Assembly (NCBI GenBank): GCA_030737875.1
Contig: CM060910.1
Span: forward strand, 248,280,427-248,344,426
Reading direction: 5' to 3'
DNA from: Allium sativum
Taxonomy: Eukaryota > Streptophyta > Magnoliopsida > Asparagales > Amaryllidaceae
DNA length: 64,000 nucleotides
This document shows, piece after piece, positions 42,006 to 52,900 of this stretch (position 1 is its first letter; each line of letters begins with the position of its first letter). The notes under the pieces are model-generated. The model had not been told where the DNA came from. It was given only the letters and a program-made list of their open reading frames with translations, and ran no database searches. The position numbers and the translations under genes were made by a program.

Positions 42006-42450
42006 ACTGTATGATGTGTAGAGAATGACAATCATAACTATGGTAGGTAGAGAATATACAGGAACCAACTATCATGATAGACAGATGATTATCGTAAATA
42101 TTATTATGATAGGTAAAAATACTTAATGAACAATAACCATCATAATAGGTAGACAATGACTATCACAACAATGATAGATATATACTTTTAAGACTACAAA
42201 TATTATGATAGGTAGCAAAGACAACGACTAATATGACAGATAGTTAACTATCATTATGATAGATAGATAGATACATTAAAGAAAACGACTACATGATAGG
42301 TTGATGACTATCATACATATTATTATGATAGTAGATACGTTAAAGAAAATGACTATCACAACTGTGATAGGTAGAGAACCTAAAAAGGCAACAATAGTCA
42401 TGGTAGGCAGAAAGTTATAAAAGGGAATGACTATCATAACAATATAGGTA
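42006..42450. repeat. Array of about ten diverged units with an inverted motif
   Basis: Units of roughly 35-60 bases share a core like GACTATCA-(AAC/CAT)-ATGATAGGTAGA, where ACTATCA and TGATAG are inverted copies. Examples lie near 42027, 42072, 42156, 42230, 42305, 42350 and 42428. Intervals vary and some carry TTAAAGAAAA spacers. No known element was recognised. Confidence 0.65.
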
Positions 42451-43486
42451 GAAACTTAAATAACAAAGACTCTATAGGGATGGAGGTGAGAGCGCAAAAT
42501 AGGACTATTGTTAGGAGGCCAGTCCAAAAGACTAATGGATTGCATGTCAGAGTTGGGAGTAAGCAGCCTAGAAAAGAGGAGAACTAGAGGAAGTGCATCC
42601 TAATGATGTTTGGACGTGTAGGCAACAGAGCAGGTAATAAGATGCTTTCAGTTATCGAGCGCTAATAGGTCAATGTCCATCTAAATGGATAAGCAGGTGA
42701 CTTTGATGCTGGAAATAAGATATCACAACATGGGTGGTACGTCATAATGATTTTACCTGGGTAGCTTCTGGTTAGTATAACAGGCATTAGGCTATTGCAT
42801 ACGAAAGGAGAGGGAAAAAGCGTTTCGTTAAGTCATTAAGTGAGATTACTCTTTGCGCCTTTTGTCAGATTATTGAGGATATATGTCTGATAGGCTGGTC
42901 ATTGGGTAGACTAGGCATAACTTTTAAGTAAAGACTTATAGACAGATAATCACTTTAAAGAAAGCACGAACACATAATCGTTATAACACCTTGAATAGTT
43001 TTGAGACTATTAGCATTTGATCTTCTTCTTTCCATTAGTTTACTTCTTGTTCACCAATTCTTTATGTATGACTCATTCCTTTTTCCTTCCTCCCACCTTA
43101 GGCATGTGGGGGAAGTAGTTGACTCTTGGAGGAATTAAAGCATAGCTTAAGGCCTCCACTTTTTTTTTTAATGTACTTTCAACTTTATCTTTAGTTTGAC
43201 TTGGATTTGATGGAGTTCTTTTTGCTATATAATATGCTTTATGTTTTGAGACTGAGGTGTATTATAAAAATATGATTTCTCATGATATTCTAGAATGATG
43301 ACTTTTTTTAAAGGTTTTTAATTTATTATATATTTTAGCTACGATAAGTTAATTTTATGCCATGTTATCTTAGCCTCTGTATGATATGACTATACCTAGA
43401 CAACCCCGTTGATATGATCCACTAGTAGGCTATGTGAAGGTATGTAGGTTGTTATAGAGTGCATGTCGCTTGATTATGCCTAGCTT

Positions 43487-43663
43487 ATGTATCAAAGTTA
43501 TAAGGAAACTTTTCAACAACAAACCATGTATGATGATCAGATACGTAAGTATCAAACTTTGATATAGCAACTTCGATAGTATTATCAGCTGCCTCCAGAG
43601 CCTACTAACTTTAATAACATCAACGACAATAACAACGACGACGATGGTAGCGACGACAGGTAG
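43487..43663 (+). pseudogene. C-terminal relic of a transposase-like coiled-coil protein
   Basis: The plus frame reads LMYQSYKETFQQQTMYDDQ, a K-Y-Q-T-L-I stop Q-L-R stop Y-Y heptad-like stretch, QLPPEPTNFNNIN and a tail of Asn and Asp ending at a TAG (43661-43663). The Gln-rich coil, Pro linker and acidic tail resemble the C-termini of plant Transposase_24/Ptta-type transposon proteins. Two in-frame stops (glutamine codons changed to TAG) break it. The family is uncertain. Confidence 0.35.
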
Positions 43664-43873
43664 TGGTATTGGGTCCCCTTACTTATAGTGGGGTTGTTTT
43701 TTGGTTCGTACATGTTTTGCTGTTTTGTGCATGTATTTCAGACTTGTGTATTTATGATGCTGATGATAATATTTATGTATACTTGTAAACATATTTTATC
43801 ATTAGTCGTATGATGATAGTTCTTATTATGTTTATGATGAGATTTAGAATTAAAAATGATTTTAGGATCGAAT

Positions 43874-45256
43874 TGGCAGCGGATCGAACAAATTAAACAA
43901 CCCTAGTTTTAGATCCAAGCGTAAGTTCAAAACTGAATCAACTGTGTACCTTTTTTCCTAACTTTTCAATGCACGAACTCTAGCGAAGTCTAGATCTTGA
44001 TCGAATCAATCTCGAACGCTCCTGATGATGGCGACGCCTCCAGAGAAGTCCACAAACACTGCCTTGATCTCGTCAAATGAAAACGAGGAAGGAGAGATGA
44101 GCACTAGAAAAAATCACGAATTTCCTCTTTTTCCCTTTTTGTTTTGATTTTGATGTATTTGTATATATATAAAAAAAGGGTCCGATCCTTTTACAAATAA
44201 AAGGAAGAATAATAGGAACCCTTATTATCGTGATTACCACTTCAAACATATGAGATATCAACGTTTGATAGTTCTTTTGTTATGAATGGTTCTTCTAATT
44301 TCAATTGTTCTATTGTATGACCTTATAGGTTACTACAACATTGGCAATATATTTAAACCATATTTAAAATTATAAACAGTGAGCGGAATCAAATAATACA
44401 TCGTTGTTACCCAAGTTATAATAATATTCAACGAATCGTTTAAACCTTTTCTGTGACCAATGTCTCAATGTAATTTAACCCTTTTAACCATTTTATCCAA
44501 GATTAATCTCGAGGCATGTAACATATGATCTTCTTTATAATTTAATCCTTTTATCTTGATATATGAGTAAACTATATAAAATAAATCAATATTTGTGCAT
44601 GACCATGCATTTCATAGTCTCACTCAATCAAAAGGCCCATGGATATCACTACTTATATTGTAGGGTTAAATTCCATCTAGATCATTCATATTATTTAACG
44701 GATTCGAGATGTATCTGATAATCACCTTTATCTTCTGCAATGTTAAAAGTAACTTTGATGATATCAAAACACAAATATCCTCGAGTAAAATATATAATGA
44801 TTACAGGTCTTAGGACCACCATTACATCACTGTCACTACAAGAATTACTTATGACACTATTAGTTATGCTCCATGAAGTTTTCTCATGTCGAGTCAGTCC
44901 AATACACTATTCTCTAATACGCATTTATGTATTTACATTAATATCACATATAGTAATGATCAATGAGAGATAATCATCAGTCAATCAACACACTAGTCTA
45001 AATGTTTCATTGTTTTCCTGTATATACAATAAAACTTGACTAGGAACATTTAAGAATTATAAGGCTTATTATATTATATAATCTCATGTTCAAGTCACTT
45101 ACTTGAAACTGTATAATTCTGTATCATTATTCTATGGACTTTTATTATGTTAACATTTATATTACGCAGTAAATATAATGTAATAGAATCTTTTATTCAA
45201 AATAAAATACTATTAATCACATCAAATGGATTGCCTCCAGGGCACAAACTCTTACA
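43874..45256 (-). repeat. 3' LTR of a second, older copia element
   Basis: The minus strand starts TGTAAGAGTTTGTGCCC at 45256, directly after a polypurine tract (GTGCAAGTGGGAGAT, plus 45257-45271), and ends GATCCGCTGCCA at 43874. The length is 1383 bp. The start with GTGCCCTGGAGGCAATCC is typical of a widespread plant copia LTR type. The matching 5' LTR is missing. Confidence 0.7.
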
Positions 45257-46204
45257 ATCTCCCACTTGCACATGTATCAAATACCCATAAAACTAGTGTG
45301 ACTATTATTCGTCTGTTGTGACAGAGTTTTAGTCAGCGGGTCTACAATAGTATTATCTATTGGTACTTTACAGTTATGTGTATCTCATTTGTCAACAATT
45401 TCATGGATGAGATGATATTGCCTAAGTATGTGTTTGGATCGACGATGAGATCTAGGCTTCTTAGCCTGATCAACAACCCATTGTTATCTCAATATAAATT
45501 TATTGGATAACAATGCACGGAATTAAGTTCAATAATGAACTGCTTTATCCAAACAATCTCCTTTGTGGAATCGACAATTGTTTCTTGCTTTAAACTAACA
45601 TAATTCCCAATAAGTAATATGCCATTAATATATAATACTAAGAATATAATGTCACTCCCACTAAATTCCTTATATACACAAGGTTCATTAATATTTTGTG
45701 GTTCTCGAATCTCTTCTAGTTCTATTTTATTCCCATCGGTACTTTTAGAGACTAGTTCTATTTTAAAAGTACAAGTTCGAGCAATAAACATTTTATTCTC
45801 AAAAGGTTTGTAGAGATAATATCATTTTGTTTCTTTCGGATATCCCACAAAATAACACTTATTAGATTTGTTTCCATGCTTGTCAGAAGCAAGAAGTTTA
45901 ATAAGCGCCTCACATCCTAAATCTTCATAAAAGACATGCTAGGACACTTCCTAGTCCATATCTTATATGGTGTCTTCAAATTTTTTTTAGTAAGATTACT
46001 GTTTAGTATGAATGCAATTGTTTCATAGGGATAACCCCAAAACTTATTTGAAGATCGGTGTGACTCATCATTGATCATACCATATCTTATAAGGTATGAT
46101 TTCTCCTTTCGGACACACCATTCCATTGTGGTGTTCCTGGTGAAGTGAGTTGCGATACAATTCCACACTCTTTTAGATAGTCATTAAATACTTGGCTTGA
46201 TTAG
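45257..46204 (-). pseudogene. Copia pol relic (integrase, RT and RNase H pieces)
   Basis: From 46168 downward the minus strand reads THFTRNTTMEWCVRKEKSYL and FWGYPYETIAFILN, the end of a copia integrase core and following region. Then EPCVYKEFSGSDIIFLVLYI with NGILLIGN stands in place of Y-V-D-D-I-L-L-I-G-N. Then STKEIVWIKQFI comes from RNase H. The RT catalytic D-D is lost (Y-I-N-G), large parts are deleted, and the upstream half is cut off at 46204 by copy C of the 6.1-kb family. Confidence 0.8.
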
Positions 46205-46760
46205 TGTGACGACCCGAAAATCCTCGCTTTTCAAATTGACCGTTAGCCGCACAGGCCTGATCCAAAAGACAAGAATCCTTAAACTGTTATGGGATACAGC
46301 ACATCAGAACAAAACAAAAAAGTACATTTCATTGCTACTACAACAATTTTACATCAGAGTACATAATATATCAGAGTACATAAATCCGATATACAATGGA
46401 AAAATATCAGAGTATAGTAAATTACAATACAACAGAAATATAAAAATATAATCCGCGGAAAACTACGAAGTAATCCAGAGTATAGCTCCAGCCAAAATCC
46501 AGGACACTATTTTAAAAGTATTTGCAAAACCAAAAAAACTAGCTGTCGGTGTGGAAAATATAGGCACATAAAGTTTAGGTGGGAAACAATAAACTCCAAG
46601 TTAATCATGGGACTGGTATGAGAACCAAAACAGTTATTGCACTTCATTTTGAAGTTGAGTAAATCACGGGACCACGCCGTATAACACAGAATGAGTTTTC
46701 TCCACATGAATACTAGTCATAAAAACTCGCAGTGCTTTTTAAAAAATGAAGCTATTATAA
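46205..46760 (-). mobile_element. 6.1-kb LTR-like family, copy C, 3'-end fragment
   Basis: The plus strand starts TGTGACGACCCGAAAATCC. Read on the minus strand, the segment matches copy A from about 11045 to its end. Shared parts are TTATAATAGCTTCATT, GGCGTGGTCCC(G/T)TGATTTAC, AATAACTGTTTT-GTTCTCA-ACCAGTCCCATGA and the end GAGGATTTTCGGGTCGTCACA. It stops at 46760, exactly at the CACTA-2 end, so the remainder should lie beyond the far end of CACTA-2. It is inserted in the copia pol relic. The left flank is attag. Confidence 0.8.
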
Positions 46761-46777
46761 CACTACAACAGAAATAC
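46761..46777 (+). repeat. CACTA-2 left terminal inverted repeat
   Basis: CACTACAACAGAAATAC, the canonical CACTACAA start. Its inverted partner should end in TTGTAGTG outside the window. Confidence 0.85.
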
Positions 46778-46904
46778 TGTTTTATAGCGCCTTATAGTCG
46801 CTATGAATAAGAAAGATAACGGTTTCATAACTACTGTATATGAACATGTTATTAAAAACTGATAAACTTTTATATTGCTCTCTGTGCCGTTATTAAAGAT
46901 CAAT

Positions 46905-47260
46905 TTTGATAACAATGTATTGCTGCTATGTTATATTATTACAATAGCTTATTTTTACCGCTATAATACGTCATAATCTCATTCAAAGAGAAAATATTTA
47001 TAACACAGTATTACTGCTATAAAATAAGTGTTCAATAACAGATATTCAATGCTATTAATAAATGTGTTATATGTTTTACTAAACCCTTTGATAGCTCATT
47101 TCTGCCGTTATGCTTGATGAATACCATAGCTCATTTTTGCCGCTATGCTGCATCAATTCAATAGCTCAGGTTTACAGCTATTATACATCTAAATCTCTAT
47201 AAAATTGAGATTATTCATAACGCAGGTTTACTGCTATAACATATATCTTTGATAGCTCAT
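46905..47260. repeat. CACTA-2 subterminal repeats
   Basis: At least seven units of the form ATAGCTCATTTTTGCCGCTAT occur. Examples: AATAGCTTATTTTTACCGCT (about 46948), ATAGCTCATTTCTGCCGTTA (about 47091), ATAGCTCATTTTTGCCGCTA (about 47128), ATAGCTCAGGTTTACAGCTA (about 47161) and ATAACGCAGGTTTACTGCTA (about 47218). Ends AGC and GCT are inverted. In En/Spm such repeats are bound by TnpA, and the tnpA-like protein encoded here is the likely partner. Confidence 0.8.
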
Positions 47261-47277
47261 GCACTTTAATATAATAA

Positions 47278-48921
47278 TAATCAAAATGAATATTCATAAC
47301 AAATTATAGATGAACACGAAAAATATACTAATTGCAAATAAAGTATCAACTAACAAAAGAAATTCAATACATGTGCTAACACCTAATTCAGTACATATGT
47401 TCTCAATTCCCACTAATGTCAACTTGAGCACACAATACAAAACATAGTTTATAATTGTTCAGTTAACGCACAAAAGACACAAGACAAAACAGTCCTTGAT
47501 ATACTTTTTATCAGTCCTACAGTCAACCACTATCATGCCTCTACTGCATATACGTTGATTCCTGCAACGAAATTTGATGTTTTGTATACTCTGTAAGTTC
47601 TCAGAACTCTCTTCCACTTCTTTTCATTTTCATCAGCATTTTTTCAATTTCTCATTTAACAGGCATGGGATTTGTGCAACTGATCATGTTCATGTAACTT
47701 GGAGAAGTAGCAGGAGAAAATCTCATGGGTATAGAAAATGATCATATAGAAGAATCACACAACTATTGCAAATTTTTACTTCTTTTGAAGATGCACGCAT
47801 GCAGAGTTGATACCAATATAGATTCATCGCATTCTGGATAAATGATCAGGCTGATCATGTTATTGGCTCGCTCTGAGTTCTAAATGAATAAGAATGAACT
47901 TGTAAAGTAATTTTGTCTATAACGTCCAATTCTCAATTGATATTAAGATGTCATAATATTTGCAAATATTTGTTTCATATAAGCAAAGAAAATTTATTTG
48001 TTAGATCATACTTTTCAACCGATATTAAGATGTCATTATATTTGCAAATATTTGTTTCATATAAGCACAGTGCATGCATGCACGCATTAGCATTAGAAAA
48101 GAAGAAAAAACAAGTGATTATAAACTGGATCTGTTTATTATATTCATTAACATGTTTCATGAAGCATTAATCTCTCTGTCATGGAGCTTTTATTGCATGT
48201 GTAAATCATTTTACTGTACTCAAACTATTCATATAATTGTTGAATATTCATTTATCTCAAATAATTAAATTCCTTCATATTACAACTATTCAATCTTTAC
48301 CACTTCCTCAAAATCAAAACCACTCGGTAACCCAACCGATCATTCTGTCCGACAGTGAAACAAGCTGAGTGTACAAGAGTAAAAGTAATAGAACATCACC
48401 AGTTCTTCGTTAGAAGAGAGAAAGTAGATATTGGTTTTTTTTTTTTTTAAATCTGGGTTTTATTTGCCTTAGAAACACCCGGAACAGGGATTTTGAGAGC
48501 CAATGATTTGCTTGCTACGCAAGCATAACTATTTTATAATTTAAATTTCATTTTACTTCTATTTTCTAGACAGATACCTTAAGCAATTACTGACCTAAGT
48601 ACTTGATGTTTAACTAAGAGGAAAAACAAATCATTCTTTTAAGATTCATGGGCCTAGTTAGGTAAGAAGCACATGTCTTATTAACAGCGAATACCTTCTG
48701 GGTTTCAATTATAGAAGAGATCAATTGGTCAAGCAGACATTGTCATTATGGCGAGAATATATTTTAATGCTGGATAAACTAAAAGATGTTATATGACAAA
48801 TTAAAAATAATGTAGTTCTGATAATGGGATCTTGTATGTGACTGCATGGACGATGGATCAGACAAAGCCTGTAATAACAGCAGATATCATGTTAAACCAG
48901 TGACAGAGACTTACTCAAAAT
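47278..48921. other. CACTA-2 downstream non-coding stretch, including an 81-bp-spaced direct repeat
   Basis: Between the subterminal repeats and the stop codon of the tnpA-like gene there is no recognised gene. A direct repeat of about 50 bases (GATATTAAGATGTCATAATA followed by TTTGCAAATATTTG) occurs near 47938 and again near 48019, nearly identical. Confidence 0.6.
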
Positions 48922-49955
48922 TCATTCCATTATGACGTGCTCAGCGGGCCAAGCTATAGTAGAAGAGAGGGCATCTTCCATGAACTGAAATTCGGATGTC
49001 TGCCTCCATATCTCTACTTCTGGCTCTTTTACGGTGTTTATCCAAACTTTAACTGCATTGTTTCCTAATGGTCTGAAATGTACCCGTGCATTTGGATCGG
49101 TTGACTCCACCCGTCCTAAAGCTACTACTTTCCCATTTCCCGATAAACTCATTATCTTGCATTTATTGTTTGTTTTTGAATTTGCAGTCTGCAACTTGAA
49201 AGAAGAAGAAAAATGAAGTTGCTAATCCTTGAAAAAAATAAAAGACAACGTAAAAATCAAGTACCGTAAATGTTTTCACCATATCCTTAGTCGTAGTAGT
49301 AACTGGAGTAGCATTTGTCTCAACAACTACTTGCGATTCAGGCCATGCAACCTTCTTACCAGCAGCATCTCCAATTTGGAACAAACTAGGGGATGGCCTC
49401 CACAAAAAAGCTTCTGGATTTAGGGGTTCATTTATCCAAACAATCATAGCTGCTGGTCCAAGTGGAACATCGTTAATAATTTCCTCCGAGATGCTCGAAT
49501 GTAATCGTCTTAAAGCCACTAATTGCTTGCCCCCTCCCCAATCAAAAATCTTGCATTTGCGTTCCAAGCTGCTGCTTCTACTCTGTTAGATGTAAACATA
49601 TTTATTTAGTAAAAAATGTATATAATAAAATTGCATGTTCATTGTGAATGAAACTGTTTACCTTATCTTCCCCTCCTCCATTGTGAATGGTTGAATGGAG
49701 AACAACACTATTCTTCGGCCATGCCACAATATTATTCTTTGCTTCCCCAATAAGTGAGAAAGAAGTTGTAGGCCTCCATACAAAAGCATCTAGCTTGATT
49801 GGATTTTCAACAAAAATAATCGCATCCGGCCCTAAAAGAACATCATTGACAAGCTGGTTCGGATCGTCTGACACGAATCTTCCTTCAGCAACGATCTCTT
49901 CATTCCCTCGCCAATCCAATAAACCACACTTCTTCATATTTTCATTGAAGTCACA
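48922..49955 (-). other. Three tandem Transposase_23/DUF8039-type repeats, one per exon
   Basis: Repeat 1 (exon 49955-49662): CGLLDW, IVAEGR, LLGPDAIIFVE, FVWRPTTSF, IVAWP. Repeat 2 (49582-49265): CKIFDW, LVALRR, PLGPAAMIVWIN, FLWRPSPSL, KVAWP. Repeat 3 (49188-48922): CKIMSL, VVALGR, PLGNNAVKVWIN, EIWRQTSEF, TIAWP. Spacing between the Cys and the AWP is about 70-80 residues in each. The exon borders fall between repeats, which fits exon duplication. Confidence 0.75.
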
Positions 49956-52900
49956 CTATATTTAAACATAGGAAAATTATGATAGTAATTGAATAAAAAG
50001 TTGAAAATTGAACGATGCGAAACCAATTTAAAAAATTACTTGAGGTTTGTTTACTTCTGTCCCATTGTATCTACTCTGCAAAGTCTTAGAAATTATAAAG
50101 TTAGTTAGAATTATATACAAATGTAATATTTAAGCTACAGTGATAATGTTAGTTAGAATAAATAATGTCATATAGTAAGGCAAGCACTATACAAATGTAA
50201 TTTATGCTAAAGTGGTCACTTCAGTAAAGCGTTCTATGCTATTTCCATTGAGTGTGAACGGAAAGTGAGACGAATTGTGCTTGAATGCTCCCTATATCCA
50301 TCTATTACATGTTAACATCTGCACCACAAAAAAAACCTCGCGCAGTATTTGAAAAACAAAAAACTATTGTAAAGAACAAAATTCAGCAATTTTTTAATTT
50401 TAAGAACATGCTCTTGATTTTATTTTAGTGCGAAAACATTATGCATGGTATCAGTTTATATGATAAAAGAAAATATTCGATGAGAAAGACAATGTACATG
50501 ATTTATGATATCGGTTTTGCTTAATTATCTTTTTCATATAATGATACTATATAGCTTTATTTTTACATGTTATCTTTAAGATTGAATTTTGAAGAGGTCT
50601 TGAGAGTAAAAAAAAATTGTGCTTTAAAATAATATTCCAGTTGTAAAACTGGACCATGATCACAGTCAGAAATAACTTATTTCCTTTTAATTCATTCAAT
50701 TTTGTATTCTGAATATAAAGGAGAAGCTAGACTGGTACATGGCCACTTATTTCAATTGATGAGATGTTGAAGGTGAATTTCAATTTTGCTTTTGAATTTA
50801 CGCATTCTTGGTTGATGTACAAGTGCGCAACTACCATTCAATATTTCATATCAGAAATTGATGTGCATTCCTCGGAAGTAAAGAAGTACATAGCTTAATT
50901 CGTCGTTACAAAGGCTCAGCATTTGACAAGAGAATTAATTGTGTTTCGTCCGTTCATTATTCCTCAAAACACAAAAAAATTAGTTAGAATTATATACAAA
51001 TGTAATTTTCAATACCCTTTTTTATACAGAACTCGAGTATTAGACACTTATGTTAATTCGATAGAGGTATCAAATAAAGGCATGTGTTCTTTAAGTAGTT
51101 GAATATTTTATGTGAGTATGGATAACTTAACAATCACTCCAAAAAGGGAAGAACATGGATAACTTAAGTAGCGATAATTTTCACCTGCTTTTTCTCTAGT
51201 TGTAGAAATCTCTTCTCTAAGTCCGACACTTTACTTTCAAGTAGCAGTGTATGCTTATCCTTAACTTGTGATAAAGCCGCTCTACTAAGACTCACTCCTC
51301 TTCCCATCGCTCTAAGTCGACCCAGTCTTTCTTGCCCTAACACTTGCGATAGTGCATCTTCTCTATAGTTAATTGGCGAGCTCAATTGTGAAACACTTTC
51401 AATTTGTTTAATCTTTTCCTACAAAACATGATTAATTTCATATTACTGTAGTTTAAACAAAAACATGGTATTTAAATTAAAATAGGAAACACACTCAAAA
51501 GCTTGCAAATTTAAATACCACATATATGACATCTTTTTTTTTTTTTTCAGAACTCATTAAAACATAGTATTTATATATCTATCATACGTATTTGAAAAGT
51601 ATGAACTTACTATAGCATCTGCAGCAATCATATTCACCGGTTCACCATTTTTCTTAGTGCGAGATTTGATCCAGACCACACTTCTAGGGACGACAGAACT
51701 GATTTCGCTTTTCTACATTCAAAAAACACCAAATAACATAAGTAACTAACTTAAAAGTTTCGTAAATATTGCAGTAACTTATAACTACAATTTTGTTACC
51801 AAATCTTCAGCTAGTCGTGCCATTCCTTTACGACTGGACGTGTGTGGCAACTGCCTCTGTCTAATAGCTCTGTTTTTCTCGCTCACAGCCTACAATAAGA
51901 ATCGTATGGTAGTATGATATTCAACTTAGTCATCACAGTCTAAAATGTATTTGTAATGGTTAAAGTGTTAAGCTTTTATATGAAAATTGGAGTTTCAGTT
52001 CTTATTCAATTACAGATATAACTCAAAAATTCTATATACATACACACATATACGTATGAACGTATGTATGTATAGAAGCACTTTAGATCTTCTCACATAT
52101 CGAGATAGGAGGCATATTAAGGTAAATGGAACCATGGATAAAACTCAGCAGTTAATTACGGAACCATGAATAAAACTCAATCGTATTTGTTCAAATCAAC
52201 TTTAAATAATCAATTTTTGAAATTCAATCGTATTTTCACATAAATTTATGCTATTTTTTTTTTAAAAATTGGTTCTAGAATTCTGAATTATTACAACAGA
52301 CGTCTGGTTTATTAGTCGAGGCGTATAGTTCAAGAAAACATTCTAAACAGAATCATACTTTTGGATTATAATCAAACGTCTGATTACTTGTAACTACTAT
52401 AATTCTGAAAAGTCACTTTTATTCCTTTTTCAAATCTCTGCATTTATTCATCATTGGTTGCAACTCTTAATCAAAGAGAACTACTTCAATGGTTATAACC
52501 ACCAATTTATACTTTTCAACAATTATATAAACTTGTTGAAACACATGGATTATATCAATTTTTTTTATCTTTCTAGTACTCCTATTCTTTGAACTCTTAT
52601 TGATATCAAATTTACTTTTTCTCTCAAGAGAGATTATAGAAACATTTGTACTCGATATTAAAACACAGTGTTAAAGAACCCAAAGTTGTCAGGTCAAACA
52701 ATTTTGTAAGAGTATGCTCCTCTGGTGAAGCAAAGGTTTACTTTAGTTAGTAAAGAAGGAAGAATGGGAACTTTTGCAAATTGTTTATTACAATATTGAT
52801 TACTTAAGGTTGATTTCTTACTATTCATATTGTCGTTTTTCTTGTTCGAATGCTTTACCGAACTAGACTGTTTAATGTAGTATTAGTTACCTTTTAGTAT

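Larger units (their letters stand above)
40818..43873 (+). other. Old repeat-derived region with an LTR-like start
   Basis: It begins TGTAACAACCGAAAAGTTG, similar in style to the TGTAACGACCCG start of the 6.1-kb family. It contains a (TA)n run (41046-41080), an array of inverted motifs (42006-42450) and a coiled-coil coding relic (43487-43663). It ends where the copia LTR starts. I could not define matching ends or a family. Confidence 0.35.
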
